Of a stretch of DNA of 18,709 nucleotides, positions 14,428 to 18,709 are shown in pieces. The notes beneath the pieces were generated by a model. That model saw only the letters and a list, made by a program, of their open reading frames with translations. It did not search any database and was not told the DNA's origin. The stretch is from Eubacterium sp. CAG:251 (GTDB taxonomy: Bacteria > Bacillota > Clostridia > Oscillospirales > Acutalibacteraceae): contig FR889111.1 in NCBI GenBank assembly GCA_000436835.1, forward strand, positions 1-18,709, given 5' to 3'. The position numbers were made by a program, and so were the translations under genes. Positions within the stretch are counted from its first letter, which is position 1. Each line of letters opens with the position of its first letter.

Positions 14428-16344
14428 ATGAAAAAAAATGAAAAATATGACAAGGTCATAGCAAATTTTGACCTTGATTTTATCAAAAATAAATTTGATA
14501 ACGACAATGTAGCCGCACCCGAAAGCCTTAACGGTGAGAACGTTAAAAATGCACTTGACGATAAGGAACAAAAGATTATACCATTTGTAAAAACCAAAGC
14601 GTTTAAAACTGCCGTAAGTCTTGTTGCCTGCGTTGCGATTGTTGCCGTTTCTCTCAATTTTGCCCTTGGCAGAAATACGCAATCGCCGCCTGTGACCGAT
14701 ACAGAAATTCAAAGTGAAAACGTTCAATTTAAATCATTTTCGTCTGCAAAGGATATTGAAAAATATTTCAAATCCATTGAAAAATCTAACAGTTCGGGCA
14801 ATTTCGGCTTTCCGACATCTAAAGATACGATTAAAGGCGCCGAGAATGCGGCTGATAATTCAAGCAGTGAAACCTACGTTCAGGTTGGCGGCGTTGATGA
14901 GGCTGATGTTATCAAAAATGACGGAAAATATATTTATACTTTCCGTAATGGAAATGATAAAATTTTAATCTATGAGCCTGACGGGAAGAACGTAAAAAAG
15001 CTTTCTGAAATAGCTTTTGATATGGAAAACGGTGACTATATTGTTGATTTTTTTCTTTATAAAAATAATTTGATTGTTCAGTCGAACAGCTTCAATGGCA
15101 ATTACGATTCATTTACAAATATTGATATCTATTCTCTTTCCGATATAAAAAATCCAAAAAAAATACATTCGTTTAAACAGCAGGGCAGCTACGTTTCTTC
15201 TCGTATCACAAGTGATTCCCTTTTAGTTATTTCCAACAAAGAAATATGCTCTCGTTTGTGCAAAACAGACAAAGATTATCTGCCCGAAACCACGCTTGAC
15301 GGCTCTAAAAAAGCAGTTGAGCCAAAGGATATTTGCATTGTCGAAAATTCTAAATCCGCTTCGTATCTTATTGTCAGCAAGCTTGACCTTGTAAGCCAAA
15401 AAATGACTGCAAAAACAAAGGCGATAGCAGGCGCAGGCTCAACCGTTTATTGCAATGAAAATAATCTTTATGTTGCAAATGCCGTTTTTGATACTTGTGA
15501 TACTGCCAAGAATGACGATAATAACGAGATTTTTTATCTTTCGGATTGCAATACCGAAATTTATAAGCTTGATTTTAAAAATGATATTAAATTTATTGCC
15601 AAAGCGACTTTTTCGGGTACTGTCAATAATCAGTTTTCAATGGACGAATATAACGGCAATTTCCGCATTGCAACCACTAAATATGACAAAAATTCCAATC
15701 AGATAAGTAATGTTTATGTGCTTGATAAAGACTTAAAAAAGCTCGGTGAAACAGACGATTTTGCAAAGGGTGAGGATATCCATGCCGTGCGCTTTTCGGG
15801 CGATACCGCCTATGTTATAACGTTTGAATATACCGACCCTCTTTTTGTTATCGACCTCTCCAATCCTAAAAAGCCGATTATTAAGGGAAGCGTTAAAATC
15901 AGCGGCTTTTCTACTAATCTTATCCCGATTGACAGCGATACGCTTCTTGGTATAGGCACTGCCAACGATTTTTCAAATCCTTATGCAAGAGGTATCAAAT
16001 TTGCTCTTTTTGACGTGTCTGACCCGCAAAAGCCCACGGTGCTTGACAGCAAAACGATTAAAAATACTGCGAGTGAGGCGCAAGACACCCATAAAGCCAT
16101 TCTTGTTAATAAGTCAGAAAATTATTTTGCAATTCCTTTTGAGTATGTCAAAGCTAACGATAACGGTATAGAGCAAATTAAAGCCGGCGCAATCGCTTTT
16201 GAAATTAAGGATAAAAAGATAAGTATTGTTAAAAAATATTCGACCAAAATCGAAAACGCAGACCCTGTCAGAAGCACGATTGTCGATAACGTTATTTATA
16301 CCTTTAGTGACGGCGAGTTTATCAATTCCTTTATGGCAAAATAG
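14428..16344 (+). CDS. Membrane-anchored extracellular beta-propeller protein, probable regulator of the ECF sigma factor
   Basis: A 638-residue protein. Residues 1-58 are a charged, presumably cytosolic stretch containing PESLNGENVKNAL, similar in look to the N-termini of clostridial anti-sigma factors. One membrane helix follows (about 60-80), then a low-complexity linker, then a large extracytoplasmic domain of the secreted beta-propeller family (PF09826/COG4880), recognised by TYVQVGGVDEADVIKNDGKY (149-168). Repeated strand motifs such as DIYSLSDIKNPKKI, VIDLSNPKKPIIKG and LFDVSDPQKPTVLD look like propeller blades. The protein appears full length. It has a GGAG ribosome site and lies 6 bases after the sigma gene. 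Inferred role: binds and restrains the sigma factor inside and senses a wall or surface signal outside. The beta-propeller assignment is firm; the anti-sigma role rests on context. Confidence 0.85.
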   Translation: MKKNEKYDKVIANFDLDFIKNKFDNDNVAAPESLNGENVKNALDDKEQKIIPFVKTKAFKTAVSLVACVAIVAVSLNFALGRNTQSPPVTDTEIQSENVQFKSFSSAKDIEKYFKSIEKSNSSGNFGFPTSKDTIKGAENAADNSSSETYVQVGGVDEADVIKNDGKYIYTFRNGNDKILIYEPDGKNVKKLSEIAFDMENGDYIVDFFLYKNNLIVQSNSFNGNYDSFTNIDIYSLSDIKNPKKIHSFKQQGSYVSSRITSDSLLVISNKEICSRLCKTDKDYLPETTLDGSKKAVEPKDICIVENSKSASYLIVSKLDLVSQKMTAKTKAIAGAGSTVYCNENNLYVANAVFDTCDTAKNDDNNEIFYLSDCNTEIYKLDFKNDIKFIAKATFSGTVNNQFSMDEYNGNFRIATTKYDKNSNQISNVYVLDKDLKKLGETDDFAKGEDIHAVRFSGDTAYVITFEYTDPLFVIDLSNPKKPIIKGSVKISGFSTNLIPIDSDTLLGIGTANDFSNPYARGIKFALFDVSDPQKPTVLDSKTIKNTASEAQDTHKAILVNKSENYFAIPFEYVKANDNGIEQIKAGAIAFEIKDKKISIVKKYSTKIENADPVRSTIVDNVIYTFSDGEFINSFMAK

Positions 16345-16429
16345 CAGCAATATTTTGTCATTCTTGCACTAATAAAATCTGAATATATATAATATGTTTT
16401 AAATATTTATATAGTATACACAAAAATCA

Positions 16430-16464
16430 AGTATCCCGTACCAATAGGTATGGGATACTTTTTT
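16430..16464 (+). terminator. Strong terminator after the beta-propeller gene, probably bidirectional
   Basis: A 13-pair stem (one G-U) with an AATA loop, AGTATCCCGTACC with GGTATGGGATACT, followed by six T's on the plus strand. On the minus strand the stem is followed by TGATTTTTG, so it may also end the leftward recombinase transcript. Confidence 0.92.
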
Positions 16465-16515
16465 GCCGCCTTGTCGCAGCTGTTATAAGCGTGAAAATTT
16501 TTTGCTTATTCCGAC

Positions 16516-18189
16516 TTATTTCATGCTTTCTTCATAAGCCTTAATCATTTTCTTACTATTGCTACCTGCACGGCTCGTAAGGTTTTGAAGGGTTTTAGTG
16601 ACTGTTGTTCCGGCTTTCAAATGTATCTCAAAGCGTGTTATTTCCTCGTCGGGATAGACTGTAACATCGCTTATATATCGGTCAACAAACGCTCTGTCGA
16701 TTTCCTCACCGTCAATGTGCTTTTCCGCCGCTTTCAGTATGGTTTTGATTTCGGCAAGCTCTTTTTTCATCTCTCGCTCGGTTTTTGATGTTTTGCTCAG
16801 GGCGTTTATTTTTTTTTCAATGTCCTTGATTTCATTATCGCAGTCGGCAGTCATTCGTATGAATTCGCTGTCGTTCATTCTTCCGTCAGCGTTGTATTGT
16901 AACAACTTCGCTTTCATTTTTTGCCGTGTGATAAGTTCTTGGTTCAGTCTGTTAAGCTCGTCCTTGTTTTCGTTTGTGTCAAGGACTTCGGACACAAGTT
17001 TCAGCACACACGCCGACAGTTCCTCAATATGCTGTTGCCCCGATTTGAAAATGTCCTCAATAATCGGCTTGATTTCACTTTCGTAAATCGCTCGACTCGG
17101 ACAGCTTGACGCTCCGTTTTTTATCTTGCCCGAGCATACCCACTTTGAGATTTTTTCTCCGCCCTTGCTTACTGCGTCCTTGCGATAGTAGGGCATACCG
17201 CAGTGTGCACATATCAGTTTGCCTGTCAGCAGGTTTTGATGCACCGTCTTGTGCTGTGCCGTGATTACATCCTGACTTCGCATATAGAGCACTTCGTTTG
17301 CCTTGTCCCATAATTCCTCGCTGACGATTGCCGGTACTGTTTCACCGGTTTCATCTTTATACATAACCCATTCTTCCTCGGGCAAAAACTTTTGCTTTTT
17401 GGTGAACAGGTCTGTAATTCGCACCTTGTTTCCTGCATAGTAGCCTTTGTATTTTGGGTTGCGTATGATGTTGCTCATCGTTGAGTGGGAGAGCATTTTA
17501 CCTTTTGAATTTCGTATTCCTTTTTGGTAAAAATGCTTTTCCATTTGCTTCATACTGAATTTTCCCGTGGCATACATTTCAAACAGTTCTCTCACAAAGT
17601 CGGCTTGCGTTTCGTCAATCATCAGCTTTCCGTCTTTTTTGATGTAGCCGTACATATTGTTTGTGCCGAGTACAGTGCCTTTTTTGATAGCCTGTTGATG
17701 ACCGAATCGCACACGGGTTGAGATTTTTCTCGACTCGTCCTGTGCCATAGATGACATAATCGTCAGCCTCAGTTCACTGTCCTCGTCAAGTGTATTTATG
17801 TTGTCATTTTGAAAATACACAGCCACTCCGCTTGCTAAAAGTTCACGGGTAAAGCGAATGCTGTCCAGCGTGTTACGGGCAAACCTCGACACCTCTTTGG
17901 TTACAATCAGGTCAAACATTCCTGCCTTAGCGTCCTCAATCATTTCGTTGAATCGCTCACGCTTTGCAGTCGATACGCCCGATATACCCTCGTCAACATA
18001 GCCGTCAACATATTCCCAATTCGGATTTTTCCTAATGAAATCGGTGTAATATGTTATTTGGTTATCAAGCGAATTTAACTGAACATTAAAATCCGTGCTG
18101 ACACGAGCGTAAAATGTCACTCGCAACGGCAGATTCATAAAGTTGATATTTTCTTTTCTGATTTTCTCACGAGTTGAATATATATCCAT
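16516..18189 (-). CDS. Large serine recombinase (site-specific integrase)
   Basis: A 557-residue serine recombinase of the kind that integrates and excises mobile elements. The resolvase catalytic domain (about 22-165) has ARVSTD with nucleophile Ser31, DEGISGVS, and KEVSRFARN with the conserved arginines. The recombinase domain (about 175-300) contains GYIKKDGKL, SHSTMSNIIRNPKYKGYY. Then comes a zinc ribbon with Cys327, Cys330, Cys352 and Cys363, and a coiled coil (about 405-490) that typically controls directionality. The start is ATG 18189, seven bases after AAAGGAG; the frame could open at 18207 but without a ribosome site. It appears intact. Such genes normally lie at one end of their element beside the attachment site, so this marks an element boundary. 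Confidence 0.93.
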   Translation of the reverse strand: MDIYSTREKIRKENINFMNLPLRVTFYARVSTDFNVQLNSLDNQITYYTDFIRKNPNWEYVDGYVDEGISGVSTAKRERFNEMIEDAKAGMFDLIVTKEVSRFARNTLDSIRFTRELLASGVAVYFQNDNINTLDEDSELRLTIMSSMAQDESRKISTRVRFGHQQAIKKGTVLGTNNMYGYIKKDGKLMIDETQADFVRELFEMYATGKFSMKQMEKHFYQKGIRNSKGKMLSHSTMSNIIRNPKYKGYYAGNKVRITDLFTKKQKFLPEEEWVMYKDETGETVPAIVSEELWDKANEVLYMRSQDVITAQHKTVHQNLLTGKLICAHCGMPYYRKDAVSKGGEKISKWVCSGKIKNGASSCPSRAIYESEIKPIIEDIFKSGQQHIEELSACVLKLVSEVLDTNENKDELNRLNQELITRQKMKAKLLQYNADGRMNDSEFIRMTADCDNEIKDIEKKINALSKTSKTEREMKKELAEIKTILKAAEKHIDGEEIDRAFVDRYISDVTVYPDEEITRFEIHLKAGTTVTKTLQNLTSRAGSNSKKMIKAYEESMK

Positions 18190-18261
18190 ATTTTTACTCC
18201 TTTCCAAGCAGACAATATCACAAATAATTTCTATTATCCAGCTTTATTTTACAGTATTTCA

Positions 18262-18280
18262 CCCCTCTGTTCATTAGGGG
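18262..18280 (-). repeat. Small hairpin upstream of the recombinase
   Basis: CCCCT and AGGGG flank a nine-base loop between the 79-codon gene and the recombinase. No U-run follows on either strand. It may be an RNA hairpin or recombinase-related site; no function can be assigned. Confidence 0.35.
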
Positions 18281-18316
18281 ATTGATACCTGTTTTGGTAA
18301 TGTTTTACATAGCTTT

Positions 18317-18556
18317 TCAGTTTATTTTTCCGTATCTGCGATTGACTTCTACGCTGATTTTGCCCATCAATTTGCGATAGGTTTTGTCGTCAATCGCATT
18401 TTGATTCAGTAGGGTATTTGCAAAATGCTGCATCCAAAGCTCCGTGCTGATTCTCTCATCGGCAATGTTTTGTGTATTGATTTTCAGCTCACTCCCGCTT
18501 GATTTTTCAATACTATTATTGCCTGATGCTTTAGAATTTATTTCCTTTGCTGCCAT
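18317..18556 (-). CDS. Small hypothetical protein upstream of the recombinase
   Basis: A 79-residue basic, soluble protein. The first 35 residues are polar and probably disordered (SKASGNNSIEKSSGSE). The C-terminal 45 residues look like a small helical domain: TELWMQHFANTLLNQNAIDDKTYRKL, with a pattern like the SHOCT-type small domains often encoded beside clostridial recombinases. This resemblance is from memory and uncertain. The only ATG in frame (18556) lacks a ribosome site; a good AAAGGAGG lies 32 bases upstream, too far away, and an in-frame stop separates them. So the start may be disturbed or the upstream part lost. A role as recombination directionality or accessory factor is conceivable but not shown. 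Confidence 0.55.
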   Translation of the reverse strand: MAAKEINSKASGNNSIEKSSGSELKINTQNIADERISTELWMQHFANTLLNQNAIDDKTYRKLMGKISVEVNRRYGKIN

Positions 18557-18594
18557 AAGGCAACACGCTAACTATGATTTTATATCTGCCTCCT

Positions 18595-18633
18595 TTAATT
18601 TGATTTGCCTTTCATTGTGAATTTGTAGTTCAT
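18595..18633 (-). CDS. Possible 12-codon leader ORF
   Basis: An AGGAGG ribosome site is followed six bases later by ATG and the 12-codon frame MNYKFTMKGKSN, then TAA overlapping a second ribosome site (AAAGGAGG, 18589-18596). It has the form of a leader peptide coupled to a downstream gene, but no normal start codon follows at the right distance. It may be a relic of a disrupted gene. Confidence 0.3.
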   Translation of the reverse strand: MNYKFTMKGKSN

Positions 18634-18653
18634 ATTAACCTCCTATTTCGCTC

Positions 18654-18676
18654 ACAGGCTTTCACAAATCGCCTGT
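18654..18676. repeat. Inverted repeat near the right edge
   Basis: ACAGGC and GCCTGT flank an 11-base loop. On the plus strand it is followed within a few bases by GTTTTTAGTTTTAG, so it could be a weak rightward terminator; on the minus strand it lies just ahead of the 12-codon ORF. It is too close to the window edge to judge. Confidence 0.3.
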
Positions 18677-18709
18677 AGGCTGTTTTTAGTTTTAGTCCGA
18701 CGAGTTACT

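Noticed and set aside
1..18709. CRISPR arrays, tRNA or rRNA genes
   Set aside because: No regularly spaced direct repeats, cloverleaf-like segments or rRNA-conserved stretches were seen on either strand.

Overview
The window looks like chromosome from an AT-rich, low-GC Gram-positive anaerobe of the class Clostridia, probably a gut Oscillospirales/Ruminococcaceae-type organism. This is inferred from strong AGGAGG-type ribosome sites, sigma-A promoters, the protein families present and a clostridial-style large serine recombinase. No rRNA, tRNA or CRISPR array is present. Positions 1 to about 13,660 are transcribed leftward (minus strand), 13,847-16,464 rightward, and 16,516 to the right edge leftward again.

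Left block (1-4244): a membrane-embedded M28-family metallopeptidase homologue, then a tight three-gene operon read right to left: an ECF-transporter S component (probably for pantothenate), coaX (type III pantothenate kinase) and a DUF1015 protein. The operon has a clear promoter (4216-4244) and a roughly 95-nt leader with two hairpins. Together the first two genes would import pantothenate and phosphorylate it as the first step to coenzyme A.

Next (4252-4623) is a compact locus with a perfect-consensus promoter (TTGACA-16-TATAAT), two tiny ORFs of 21 and 28 codons, each with a good ribosome site, and a terminator. It matches no family I recognise and is the best candidate for something undescribed. 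After the terminator of the next operon (4721-4761) come yfbR-like 5'-deoxynucleotidase, aspS and hisS, read right to left as a translation/nucleotide operon. Upstream is mgsA, a methylglyoxal synthase homologue that has lost two of the known catalytic aspartates.

The cell-shape block (9231-13752) is mreB-mreC-mreD-PBP2 in transcription order, driven from a promoter ahead of mreB. Divergently, 13847-16464 carries an ECF-type sigma factor and a membrane-anchored extracellular beta-propeller protein, probably its regulatory partner, ending in a strong hairpin terminator.

The right edge (16,516-18,709) is accessory DNA: a large serine recombinase, a 79-codon unknown gene and a disturbed leader region. 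It is probably one end of an integrated element whose body lies beyond the window.
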